From the NCBI GenBank assembly GCA_949987705.1, contig CATLJY010000005.1:1-64000 (forward strand): a stretch of 64,000 bases of DNA, given 5' to 3'. Shown in pieces: positions 43,237 through 53,400 of the stretch. Numbering within the stretch: the stretch's first letter is position 1; each line of letters starts with the position of its first letter. The notes under the pieces are model-generated. The model saw only the letters and a program-made list of their open reading frames with translations. It ran no database searches and was not told where the DNA came from. A program made the position numbers and the translations under genes. The stretch is from Thereva unica (taxonomy: Eukaryota; Arthropoda; Insecta; Diptera; Therevidae).

Positions 43237-44496
43237 TTACCCTATTCCTAACCTTTTATGAACAGTATCCTTGCCGAAATCGGCCTGGGCCACATAATAA
43301 TGGTCAAGGTCGGTCCAATCGGGATTTACATTAGCAGAAATTATTTCGACTTCGTTCTCATTAACGTTCATTACCGCTACCCTAGCGTATCCACCCTTAG
43401 AGCGTGTGATACAGTCTCCAAGGTACACGCCTGGACCAATGAGCTTTTTGGCACAAACTCGTGTCGTATTTCCCTCAGCGGGGAGTTCCAAGATCATTTC
43501 AGATCTTGCTGGAATTATAAGCCTTTCGGGGAGGTTTGAAATTGTTTGTTTTGTTTCTTGAGTAATATAGGTACCCGATGTTTTACCGATGTTCCCGTCT
43601 TGTCGTTGATTCGCAACCTGTAATTGGGAATGGGTGTCTATCACCTCCTCTTTGATTAGCTTTATCTCGTCTGTGTTCCCGTAAGCCGTGTTCCCATATT
43701 TATTTATTGTGATTGAGTCATTGCTCGATTTTCCCTTTAGTCGATTGTCTTCCACGCAGTCGTTTGACGTTACGCTGGTGGGAAAATATCCATTAATTTT
43801 ATTAATTTTGTTAATATTATTATTTAATATTCCTTCATTGAGGTCTTCCCGTTGGGTCACTTTGCCTCCCGGGGGTATTTTATTAATTTTACTGTCTCGG
43901 ACGCTGTTCGCTTCAGCAGGCTCCGAGAATGGTTTCATATAGGTTGCCGCTATTGGGACCTTTTTTTTGACTAAAGGAGCTTCTATGGGGGGCTTATCTT
44001 CTTCGCGATTTGATCTGTATTCGCCTTCTTGTAGATATCGATTTTGTTTCGATTGTAGGTTGTTGCGTATTGTGGAAAGAGATAATTGTCTGTGAGCGCT
44101 GTCAACGGGTATGTGGATTACCATAACACTTCTCGAATACATGATATCACAGTTATACTCATCTATGAAATCATGCCCTAATAACCCGTCCGTCGATAGG
44201 ATATCCCTACCCCTTACTATATGGAAGGGATGGACGATATCTAGGCCGTGGCTACTACTGCCCATTTCCAAACTTCCATAAGATAGTCCTTCAGAATTGG
44301 CGCTTTCGTCGAGAATGGTGGTGATCGTGCACCTCTGACTAACGTCAACCAAGCAATCTTCGGAAGTGGATGTAAGCTTAAATAGACTAACCTCGGACCC
44401 CATATCGACGAAAAAGGAAGACTCCCTCTCCTTTGCTATAGAAAAGGGGAGAGTAGTTGTGACTCCACGTTTCGTGATGGTGATAGGTACTTCCAC
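43237..44496 (-). CDS. gypsy-class protease / pol N-terminal frame
   Basis: A 419-residue frame on the minus strand, in the -1 frame relative to gag and open back into the gag end, so it was probably reached by -1 frameshifting; the GTG at 44496 is not a likely start. Residues 1-130 resemble a retropepsin: FFVDMGSEVSLFK at 28-40 holds Asp31, but the usual D-[ST]-G is D-M-G, and GLLGHDF at 104-110 is the second protease block. After a long low-complexity linker, the LIIPARSEMILELPAEG stretch is the segment that normally leads into RT. The frame then stops, without RT. Protease activity is doubtful because of the DMG. Confidence 0.8.
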   Translation of the reverse strand: MEVPITITKRGVTTTLPFSIAKERESSFFVDMGSEVSLFKLTSTSEDCLVDVSQRCTITTILDESANSEGLSYGSLEMGSSSHGLDIVHPFHIVRGRDILSTDGLLGHDFIDEYNCDIMYSRSVMVIHIPVDSAHRQLSLSTIRNNLQSKQNRYLQEGEYRSNREEDKPPIEAPLVKKKVPIAATYMKPFSEPAEANSVRDSKINKIPPGGKVTQREDLNEGILNNNINKINKINGYFPTSVTSNDCVEDNRLKGKSSNDSITINKYGNTAYGNTDEIKLIKEEVIDTHSQLQVANQRQDGNIGKTSGTYITQETKQTISNLPERLIIPARSEMILELPAEGNTTRVCAKKLIGPGVYLGDCITRSKGGYARVAVMNVNENEVEIISANVNPDWTDLDHYYVAQADFGKDTVHKRLGIG

Positions 44497-44504
44497 AGTG
44501 ACCT

Positions 44505-45629
44505 TTAGTTGTGCGGTCGCACTTCGGCTTGAACTTCGAAGTGGCGAGCTGGAACGCCGGTCATTCCTTCTCGCGTATCCTCGTTTCCCGAATCATACTC
44601 ATTATGATTAAGGACACGTACCTGTCTGAAATCTGGTCGGGTGTCTGGGTTGAAATTTCCAGCTGGGGACCGATCGTCTTGACGTATAACGGGGCTCGTC
44701 CGTTCGAGGCGTCTAACTTGTCGAATGTTGTTTTCCCATCGTCCGCCCTGCGTGCCTGCATCCCGTTGTTCAGGGCCTGTGAATCTCCTATTAATAGATG
44801 GCATTTCCCGGTTGCGGTCGGAGCGTCGAGTTCGACACTCGCTGATGTCGTGATTTGGCCTATTACAGTATGTGCAGAACAATCGTCGCACTTCCTTCTT
44901 AACAGCAGTATTGCTGAAGCTTGGTATGGCCTTATTGCGATAGCAAGTTTCCTTAGTGTGTCCCCTTTTCCGGCACACCTCGCACTGCGGAATTTGTTTT
45001 GTGGTCCCCTCTAAATTAGTGTCCCTTTGAAATTTATCTTCAATACGAGAAGCTCGTTCTATTATATAATCTATCAAAGAGGTCAAATCCTCTGCGTCTC
45101 GTGCTTGCGCAAGGGTTTGTAGCCTCTCGCCCCTGAGCCCATTTTCGAAGGCTATAATGGCCTCCCTCTCATTTTCTCTGACCAGCTCTGCTCTGGCCCG
45201 CTGATCGGGAATGGCAACTTGTGTAGCCTTGTTTAATTCGCCAAATAGCCGCATTACTCGCTGCGAGTAATCGGTGACGCTCTCTTTGGGCCCTTGTTTA
45301 ACTTTTCGTAAGTCTTCTCTTACAGAAGACCTAGAAAGTTTATAGCGTTTTAATAATTGGAGCCTAAAGTCATCCCAGGTGGTGATGCCTCCGTATTCTA
45401 TAATATCGTAGACGGAACCTCGCACCTTAGTCTTTAGGACATTGAAGAAGAGCGTCCTGTCTCTTTCGTCGTAGGCCATATCAAAGACAGCTTCACAACA
45501 CGAAATAAACCGGTTCACATCATTTTTATCACCTGAGAATTCGGGAATCATTTCCCGAATATCGGATATAGAGACTCTAACGGGTGTGTTGTCGTCCCCG
45601 GAGGGACCAGCATCATCCTGTTGAGCCAT
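44505..45629 (-). CDS. gypsy-class Gag
   Basis: About 374 residues from the Met at 45629 (MAQQDDAGPSGDD); the open frame extends to 45809 but the upstream part looks like leader. A capsid-like Retrotrans_gag domain spans roughly 20-190 (REMIPEFSGDKNDVNRFI, YGGITTWDDFRLQLLKRY, YSQRVMRLFGELN). Two CCHC zinc knuckles follow (CEVCRKRGHTKETC and CTYCNRPNHDISEC), then an Arg/Asp-rich tail. Intact, with no stops. It should be able to make particles and package its own RNA. Together with the LTRs this is the main functional gene of the element. Confidence 0.9.
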   Translation of the reverse strand: MAQQDDAGPSGDDNTPVRVSISDIREMIPEFSGDKNDVNRFISCCEAVFDMAYDERDRTLFFNVLKTKVRGSVYDIIEYGGITTWDDFRLQLLKRYKLSRSSVREDLRKVKQGPKESVTDYSQRVMRLFGELNKATQVAIPDQRARAELVRENEREAIIAFENGLRGERLQTLAQARDAEDLTSLIDYIIERASRIEDKFQRDTNLEGTTKQIPQCEVCRKRGHTKETCYRNKAIPSFSNTAVKKEVRRLFCTYCNRPNHDISECRTRRSDRNREMPSINRRFTGPEQRDAGTQGGRWENNIRQVRRLERTSPVIRQDDRSPAGNFNPDTRPDFRQVRVLNHNEYDSGNEDTREGMTGVPARHFEVQAEVRPHN

Positions 45630-45829
45630 GGGAACGGTTGGTTTTTTCCTTCGTGTTTTACACTGCGAGGGGAGCGCCGAATAAAACGAGGGATATTTTC
45701 TACTTCTCGTACGAATTTTGGAAAAAAAAAATTTCTTTACGAGATAACGAGAATTAACTACTTCCAAAAGGAGAGAATTGCAATAATAGTAAAAAGGGAA
45801 AAGATGCACTGTTAATCATTTATGTTAAT

Positions 45830-46235
45830 TTAGAGGAGAAAAAAAAATTTACGTTAATTTAGCGAAGAAAACTATATATATAAAACATCACTGCCATTTG
45901 TTCAGTGGAACTAAAACAAATCCTATCGTCACTTGAGAAACCTTAGACTCGACGAAGACGCGTTAATAATATATTCGAACGAGACGTATTACGTACGTAT
46001 GCTCTTGGCAAACAAAAAATTTTTTTTTTTTTTTTTTTTTAAATTTATAATTTTCCTTTGAAATTACATTTAGTTGTGTTTCCCTTTTCTTTTATTCATA
46101 TGTAGGTACTATATTTATTTATATTTTTTTTGAAATTACATTTTTGGTTGTGTTCCCTTTTTTTTTTTTTATTCATATGTAATATATATATTTATACTTT
46201 TTTTTTTGAGAGAGAGAATAGAGGGATAAAAATGT
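45830..46235 (-). other. AT-rich gypsy leader with duplicated segment
   Basis: Long T runs on the plus strand. A segment with TTTGAAATTACATTT, GTTGTGTT and TTTATTCATATGTA occurs twice (about 46056 and 46127). Confidence 0.6.
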
Positions 46236-46236
46236 C

Positions 46237-46539
46237 TTACTTGGTTAGGCTCAAGACCCTTTTTCCAGCGTAGTTCCCATTAGTGTGGTTACTTTGTCCT
46301 TCCTTCCTAAGATTGTCCATGTTGATGAGATGCTGCTGCTGATAAAATGTTGGTGAGATGCTGCTGCTGATGACTGACGAGATGCTGCTGCTGATGACTG
46401 ACGAGATGTTGCTGCTGATGAAATGTTGGTGAGATGCTGCTGCTGATGACTGACGAGATGCTGCTGCTGATGACTGACGAGATGCTGCTGCTGATGAAAT
46501 GTTGGGCAGTGTATTCGGGCCGCCTGCCTTAGAATTCAA
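46237..46539 (-). repeat. 21-bp-type CAGCAG minisatellite in gypsy leader, open frame
   Basis: Plus strand GATGCTGCTGCTGATGACTGAC units, some replaced by GATGAAATGTTGGT, fill 46319-46505. The minus frame stays open for 100 codons and reads SRQSSAAA and ISSVISSS repeats. It lies between primer site and gag. Whether it is translated is unknown. Confidence 0.75.
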
Positions 46540-46576
46540 CCTCTATTACTTATTTCACGAGGATACCTTTTTCGGT

Positions 46577-46594
46577 ATCCTACCGGCTGCGCCA
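46577..46594 (-). promoter_or_regulatory. primer binding site of the gypsy-class element
   Basis: On the minus strand, six bases after the 5' LTR, TGGCGCAGCCGGTAGGAT starts with TGG. It differs by one base from the serine-tRNA-type site of the 17.6/297 gypsy group as I recall it, so a serine tRNA primer is likely. Confidence 0.75.
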
Positions 46595-46600
46595 AATTTT

Positions 46601-47765
46601 TGTCGTGGGTTTCTTTTTTGTGTATTCCTTTTTAACACACGACAGGGACGAAGGAGTGCTTTCGCATTGGCGAGAAGTTCACCTGCCCCTTTTTGAAAGT
46701 ACTAACAAAACAATCTCTTGGTTTTTGTTACGTCTTTTATTTTCGAATTTAAACTTATTTTAACAATAAAATAATTTCACTCTTTTAACTTTGATTTATC
46801 TTTTTTGAGTTGCTATTTACTTACATGTTTAGACAAAGTAATATTATCTTTTTTTAAATTCACTTTAATATACTTTCTTTCTTAACAATTAATTAATTTC
46901 ACTCTTTTAACTTTGATTTATCTTTTTTTTGTGTTGCTATTTACTCACATATTTAGACAAAATAATCTTATCTTTTTTTAAATTCACTTTAATATACTTT
47001 CTTTCTTAACAATTAATTAATTTCACTCTTTTAACTTTGATTTATCTTTTTTTTTTGAGTTGCTATTTACTGGGTCAATATCTCCAGCCAGTCTTCAGGT
47101 ATCGACCGACTGTTACTCGCTCACCAACCGATACCGATTGATTTCTATCACTCGGCCGGTCACCCTCGTAGGCCTCCAAAACCAATTAACCAATCGCTCC
47201 CCCACCTCGGGGTTCTGTTGGTGGAAGGTAAACGCGAGGAAAGCTTTTTTTAAAGCAGGTGAGAATCTTTGATCATGCGAGTGATCGAGTATTCGTGGTG
47301 TTTCAAGAGGGGAAGAGTGTGCGCGAAGCAAATTTACTCGAGGTCAACATGTGGAAAGTGTTGACCTGTGTCATCGTTACCGATGATCGACGGAAATCGT
47401 TTTTGCATGCGTCTAATATTATTTTGTGGGATTATTGGGCTTGGCGGAAACTCATATTGAGTTTCCAGAATGAATTTCCTGTTAAAGCGTGTATTTTAGG
47501 ATTTTTAGAATGTACTTAAAAAATCGGTTATGGCATGCATGTGGCGGAAACTCATATCGAGTTTCCAGAATTGGTTTCTTTTAAAATGCCAAATGGAAGT
47601 TAAAGGAATGAGTTGAAATGCCCTTGGAAATGTTGAGTAAAAGAAATAATAATGCATGTGGCGGAAACTCATATCGAGTTTCCAGAATTGGTCTCTTGAG
47701 TTGGAATGACCTTGGAAGTATGAAGGTTGAGTAAAAGGTAACGGGCGGAGGCGCCGCTCGTTACA
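46601..47765 (-). repeat. gypsy-class 5' LTR (1165 bp)
   Basis: Two full and one partial 122-124-bp units (starts at 46760, 46882 and 47006), one fewer than the 3' LTR; otherwise it reads the same. The same three GGAAACTC...GAGTTTCC dyads are at 47446, 47546 and 47663. As the 5' LTR it should carry the promoter. Confidence 0.92.
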
Positions 47766-47769
47766 TTAG

Positions 47770-48822
47770 ATAGTAGGTAAATATGGACAAGCATTTGTCG
47801 GTTTTCTACGCTAGATGGCGATAGTTGTGCTGATTTGAGTTGAAGGACTGCGAATTTCTGTTGTAAACCTCTAAAATCAATAGGATGGGCTTTTCAACAT
47901 TAATTTTAAAATATTATTTCCTTATACATATGTACATACGTGCATAATAATCATAAAATACTCAATTGTTTCTTCTTAAAAATAGCTTCCTGTGTGCGTA
48001 TTCGTTTAATTTCTTTTGTTTAGGAACGGGGCAGGTGGGCTGAAGCTATGATGATGATTGATGTAGGTGGCTGAAATCCGAAAACGAAGAAAATAATGAA
48101 TGGAAAAGACATGCAAATCTAAAGGTCGGGTTTCACGTAAAGATTTGCTTGTGCCAACTCCCAACTGGCTTGCGCAAGTCAATTTGCACAAGTGAATCAT
48201 TGCGTGCGAGGGCAACTTTTTAGGTTGCGAAAGCCAAAAAGTTTGGCTTGTTCAAAATGTATGTTCATAGAAGTTGGCGTTTTGGCATGAGCGTCTAAAC
48301 AATGTTCAAGCCTCGCCTACAACCCTCAGCATGGCCTTGGGCGAATGATGACGTTCGACCACCTGGTCCTCCGACCTTAGCATAATCGATTTAATATAAT
48401 AATCGTGCAAATAAGCAAAAGGTTACCTACTTTTTTTTTAAATATTACCAAATGTATATTTTGGAAAGTGTGTTCACTCAGTTTATTTGCACCACAATTG
48501 ACCTGCAGCAGTCACTTTGCACAAATAAATCGTTGCGCGTGAACCGATTCATTTTCACTCGGTTTATTTTCGCCAAATTGATCAGGTTTTCTAACAAGAA
48601 TTTAAATTTTTGGTTAATGTATAGAATTAGGGCTTCAGAGAAAAATCGCTGCCAAATTATTTTTAGTTATTCAGAACGATTTTCGACGCAGAATTTTGCT
48701 ATACAGCCTATAGCATACGGGGCGAGGTTGAGGTAACTCGCTTAGACGTTTTCAAGTTTTTATGGTAGACGTTTACATATCATTTTCATTTACATGAATA
48801 ATGTAGTAATGTACGCAGAATA
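47770..48822. other. no gene; weak direct repeat
   Basis: TTGCACAAGTGAATCATTGC near 48188 and TTGCACAAATAAATCGTTGC near 48518 are related, in the same orientation, about 330 bp apart. Probably an old repeat element. Confidence 0.4.
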
Positions 48823-48826
48823 CCCG

Positions 48827-48880
48827 AGCAAAAATAAAAAAAAAATGGGCTTACAGCGGGCGAACTGCGGCCGCTTGGCT
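48827..48880. mobile_element. end of a MITE of the TACCCGAGTAAAA family
   Basis: TACCCGAGCAAAAATAAA and GGGCTTACAGCGGGCGAA match the ends of the element at 28957-29564. The other end is not found. Confidence 0.6.
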
Positions 48881-49199
48881 TACGGCCTCACAACGGTCAA
48901 ACTTAACCAAACTTACTTAAAGACAATCTATGCACAAGAGACTCGAGCTCACCAATTGTCTGTTTATTGTGCGTGAAATCTGTGGATTTCAAGTTGTTTT
49001 TCTCAATAAATACGCAGTGAATTTTGAGTTTTGTTGCGGAGTGAAAGCAAAAGTCAAACTTACACTCCAAAATGATTCTTTGTTGAGTATTAAATTGCGC
49101 CAATTTGATTAATAGTGTTGACGGGTACCGGCCTTGAAAATAAAGAGAATGAGGAGATTACGATTGTCCGTTTGTGTTGTGCGTTTGATTTATTATAGA

Positions 49200-49708
49200 C
49201 CCAGCGGGAAAAGGAGTGCTCCAAGAGCCATCTTGGAACGCACCAAAAGGAGCATAGAGTGCTCCCGTTGCCATACCCGTTCTATATTCTTTTCAACATT
49301 GTATGTCATTGCGAGGGAGCATACGTTTTTATGCTCCCAAAAACGCGTTGTTGGAGCATTATAAAAAAGCTTTTTAAAAAAGAAATATTCATGGGCGCCT
49401 GTGGGTATGTGATCCGGTATCGAAAAGCTTTTATTTTGTTTATCTTTTGCAATTGCCTTTACTTTCCAAGCCCGAGAGTGGCATTACCAAAGAAGTCCCC
49501 CAACTAAACTCTATCAGCTTCCAAAGCTGCTTGTCCTCCGTATCGAACGAGAGCCGGGCTATTGAGTTTGCTAATGTCACATTTTATGGGCATGAAGATA
49601 ATTGCCCGTTTTCTTTTTTTATATAAAATTTATGAAAACTCCAAGAAAGCTCCCTTGAGAGTGCTCCAAGTGCACTCCCCTGTGCATCGCTCCCAATTTT
49701 TCCCACTG
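49200..49708. mobile_element. MITE with CCCAGCGGGAAAA ends
   Basis: CCCAGCGGGAAAAGGAGTGC at the left is mirrored by CCCCAGTGGGAAAAATTGGG at the right, and GTGCTCCAAG occurs in inverse orientation near both ends. Several GGAGCAT/ATGCTCC motifs inside. Not the CCCAGTAGG family but similar terminal triplets. Confidence 0.65.
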
Positions 49709-50149
49709 GGGAGGAACCAAGTTACATTAGGGTGTGTAAAAATATCTCTATATAGATGTACAATATTAATAGTAGATTGTTCCACAAGTAAATTAAAGTG
49801 ATAGTTTTCCAGTTAGTGTATATGTTTAATTCACGAGCGCGCGTGTTGACTGATTCCCAGTATAGGGAAGTTATTGTTATCGAAGTTTTCATCAAGAGGT
49901 ATGTGTGTGTGTGTGCGTACGTATGTAGTATTTTTTCCTGCACGATATTGTGCGAACCGAAAAAGATATTGACTTCGTTGATCGTTAGATTTTAGTCGAA
50001 ATATTTCAGAAATACATATTTTTATTCTTAAAGTACTCTTCCAAAACTGCTCGTATGCCAAAAATCATTTCTATTGGTTTAAGTGTCGTATTTTAAATTT
50101 TGACTACAGCGCCCGGACCATTTACTCTTTTACGGCTAGTGCTTCCCGT
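49709..50149. other. no feature recognised
   Basis: AT-rich; a GT run near 49900. No gene. Confidence 0.4.
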
Positions 50150-50356
50150 ATGAAATCATTATTGGTAATGGCTCTTATCGTTAGTATCCTTGGCTGTAAA
50201 TGTGGCAACAATTTCACCCAAAAATGGAGGTATGTATATCAAATCTGCTCGATGCCTATAGATGCTTCTGTTTCAGTTGATGATAGTAATGCAACTAGTT
50301 CATCAAATTTAATCTTATTAATGCGCTGCGAATGTCTCAAAATCCCAGTTGTATAA
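50150..50356 (+). CDS. candidate short secreted-peptide frame, doubtful
   Basis: 68 codons starting MKSLLVMALIVSILGCKCGN, a fair N-terminal signal peptide. GGTATGT at about 50229, after TGGA, could be a 5' splice site. The rest has no recognised motif. A chance frame in AT-rich DNA is the likelier explanation. Confidence 0.2.
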   Translation: MKSLLVMALIVSILGCKCGNNFTQKWRYVYQICSMPIDASVSVDDSNATSSSNLILLMRCECLKIPVV

Positions 50357-50467
50357 TATGTATTTAATCCTTTACATCCTATTTTCTTCGGACATTTCAA
50401 GCATTGTGCATCAGAGGAATCTTTATTTTTTTTGTAAATTTTCCAGGCCAGGGTAGTCGTTACCTAG

Positions 50468-50515
50468 GTCAGGGGTGGCGAACCTTTTCACTATGCGTGC
50501 CAAAAAAAAACAATT
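50468..50515. mobile_element. possible hAT terminus
   Basis: CAGGGGTGGCGAACCTTTTC is like the end at 25231 and like common insect hAT ends. No partner end found nearby. Confidence 0.4.
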
Positions 50516-50743
50516 TGCATTATTATAAAATTGCTGATGTGTTAAGTTATTGGTAATATTAAAATATTGAATAACGGTATAACGGTGTGTTTTGTGAATG
50601 AAAGGAGTTTTAAATAAGGAAGGAATACTGTATTATTATCAAGTGAGGTTTGCGGCGGCAACTTGTTTGTTTATTTTCAGTAAGTGTTTAAGCGTCTCAC
50701 TTCTTTACTTACAATAACATTTTATTACGTTAACAAAAAGCAA

Positions 50744-52475
50744 TCAAAGCTAAAGAAGCCGCATATAGAGCATACAGACGTTCGCCTAATGAGCCACTTC
50801 GTCGTGAGTACGTCAAACTTAGAAACTCCTATAACTCCATCATCAGGAAAGTCAAATCATCATTTGATGATAGATTGAGAAGTAAGATTCTTAACTCCAC
50901 TACAGGCAGCAAAAACTTCTGGTCCTTGGTAACCGCCATCAAGAAGAATTTTACTTCCTCCTCAACACCTCCTTTTATTCACAACAAGGAAGTGATAACA
51001 GAAAGCAAACCCAAGGCCGACCTATTAGCTTCTCTGTTACCGCAAATTCTTTTTTACCCGATGCTGCTATGTCACCCCCCACTCTCGAGAATACCACCCA
51101 CTCTATGGACGGAGTTCACTTCAGGACTCGCGAGGTGTTTAGGTGTCTCAAAGAACTCGACGTCAATAAATCCACTGGCCCCGACAAAATCCCCCCTATG
51201 GTACTTAAAAAATGTGCCTCACCTTTCGCTAAACCTCTGCGCAAACTTTTTGCCCTGTCTTACTTCTCCGGAGTGTATCCCGACTCTTGGAAACTAGCTT
51301 ATGTTCAGCCAATCCCAAAAAAAGGTGAAGCCAGCGACCCCTTAAACTACTGCCCAATAGCAATTACTTCTGTTCTCTCCAAAATCATGGAGACAATAAT
51401 CAATTAAAAGCTGATGAAATATCTAGAATCCAACCAATTTATACACGACAGGCAATACGACTTCAGATCTAAACGGTCTACTTTCGATCTGCTTGTGTGT
51501 TTAACCGAGCGTACCAACCAAAGCATTCACAGCTTTGGCGAGTCTAGTCTGGTTGCTCTAGATATATCAAAGGCTTTTGACAGAGTATGGCACCCAGCTC
51601 TGCTGAATAAACTCCCCGCTATTGGTATACACTTAGTTCTAAGGAACTGGATTGAGAGCTTTCTTTCAGGCCGTTCAATCAAGGTAGTATTGGACGGCGT
51701 CGAATCCAACCCACATGTCATTTCGGCCGGAGTTCTCCAGGGGTCAATTCTCTCACCCGCACTTTTTCTAATCTTCATTAATGATCTGCTCTCAATCCCC
51801 TCCAACCCACTTCACTGCTTCGTTGATGACGGTACCAGCCAGCCGCAATGGCTACAATATACAAATCCTACATTCGGCCGCGCCTCGAATACAACTCGCA
51901 TATCTGGGCAGGCGCCCCAAAAACCACCTTGGCTTGTCTCGACAAGGTGCAAAATCGTGCCCTCAAGCTCATTGGTGATGGCCCCTTTCGCGCCTCCATA
52001 GACACCTTAAGCCACCGCAGGAATGTACTAGCCCTCTCCATACTTTATCGCTATTACCATGGCGACTTTTCCACTGAAATTCAGGACCTCCTGCCTGTAC
52101 GGCAATACTTTTCCTGCAACACAAGACTAGCCCGCTCGGCTCACCCCCATACCCAACAGTCCCCTCGTTCACGCACAATACGGTTTAGAAGTTCGTTTAT
52201 GAATAGAACAACTCGACTGTGGAATAATCTCCCGCAGTCAGTATTTCCGAACTCGTACAACATCTTAGAGTTCAAACGTGAGGTTCATCGTCATTTTCTT
52301 CTACACCCTCCAGACCCCCTCTAACCTTTCCTATTCTCCTCTATTCTTCAAACCAAGCTTACTACTAGACATTGCACCATGAACTGAACGACATGACATG
52401 ACGGACTGGTAGTATAAAGGGTTACACCTAAGCTTGGTTTTTTCATATAAAAAAAAATAAAAAAATAAATTTGCA
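50744..52475 (+). pseudogene. LINE family A, best copy (CR1/jockey-like, 5'-truncated)
   Basis: No endonuclease domain remains. Readings: AYRAYRRSPNEPLRREYVKL, KNFWSLVTAIKKNFTSS, then GPDKIPPMVLKKCA, YFSGVYPDSWKLAYVQPIPK, the YCPIAITSVLSKIMETI block, an in-frame stop at 51405, QYDFRSKRSTFDLLV, LDISKAFDRVWHPALLNKL (first Asp), VLQGSILSPALFLIFINDLL, and HCFVDDGT, where the catalytic DD survives. The thumb is deleted directly after it, and the C-terminal part resumes as YIRPRLEYNSHIWAGAPKTT to FLLHPPDPL. A 3' UTR of about 120 bp ends in an A-rich tail near 52450-52470. Frameshifts are present. Not functional. Confidence 0.88.
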
Positions 52476-53225
52476 GCTTGAAAATCTGAAGAACTCGAGC
52501 TCTGCCTAGTTGAAGCGAAACATTGGCTTGAAATGAGCTTGAGCTCTTGAGAAACTGATGGACTACGGCGAAAAAGAGCACCCAAGCTTTCAATCCTGGG
52601 TTACATAACAAGCACTCTGCCGATCAAAAAATACCTATTGGTTGATCCTAGCCGAGCGATTACATTTGCACTTGCAGTACGTTTCAACCAAGCTTCAAGA
52701 TGTCAACTTAACGGAGTAAAGTGTCACTTTCATATCAGGCATATGATAAAAATACTGTCTCAATGTTTCCCGTTAACCTGCATCTGCTAACCTAAACGCT
52801 GCACCAACGAAATTTTTAATGCGTGCTACTCGTGCCATAGGTTTGTCACTCCTGACCTAGGCTATCGCTTCCTTGGTAATGTTTTAAAGAAATATTGCCG
52901 AGAATTGTGTGGCTTCTTCACCATCATAACGAGCAATCATTTCCATGGCCGGAAAAGTTGATAGTGGCAAATCGAGTTCATGTTCGAACCACGTTACGCG
53001 TCTTTTTGCTTCAGGCTATTCAAATTACCACCAACGAATTCAACAACCAATCAGAGTTCGAATAAATTACATACATATTTAAATTACCGTATAACTGTTT
53101 AAAATATTTGGGAGCATTTTCTCAAGCCCCCTACAATTACCCCTAAAAATATGAAGACCGTTAAAAACCATTCAGTATTTTTCCCCCTAAATTGTTCTAA
53201 ATTGTTCCGGAGAGGTCACCTTCTC
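52476..53225. other. no feature recognised
   Basis: No supported gene. Confidence 0.45.
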
Positions 53226-53227
53226 CG

Positions 53228-53400
53228 CTCCTATGCGGTGTCGTGGTGCTCGATCCGGCACGGTTACACTATACATATTACACACAATACACACATTACC
53301 TGAGGAATGTTGCCCAGGACTTGCCGTGGTGTACGATCCGACAACGTGCCGAAGTAGCGATTCCTATACGGTGTCCGGTTTATGATGCGGCACGGTTAGA
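53228..53400. repeat. short repeated CGGTGTC...GCGGCACGGTTA motifs
   Basis: GCTCGATCCGGCACGGTTA and TTTATGATGCGGCACGGTTA, with a partial GTACGATCCGACAACGTGCC between them, each next to a CGGTGTC or CGTGGTG. Around 70-130 bp spacing. Origin unknown. Confidence 0.5.

Larger units (their letters stand above)
41003..47765 (-). mobile_element. Ty3/gypsy-class (errantivirus-like) element, gag-PR only
   Basis: Minus-strand element flanked by TTAG (40999-41002 and 47766-47769), with LTRs of 1290 bp (3') and 1165 bp (5'). Order in its own direction: LTR, PBS, about 950-bp leader, gag, protease frame, the extreme C-terminus of an env-like frame, polypurine tract, LTR. RT, RNase H, integrase and most of env are missing. 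The LTRs look identical apart from one extra 125-bp tandem unit, so insertion is very recent. The element therefore probably moved using enzymes of a complete relative. Confidence 0.9.

Noticed and set aside
44511..45014. 167-codon plus-strand frame
   Set aside because: It is the antisense shadow of the intact gag frame with its zinc knuckles.
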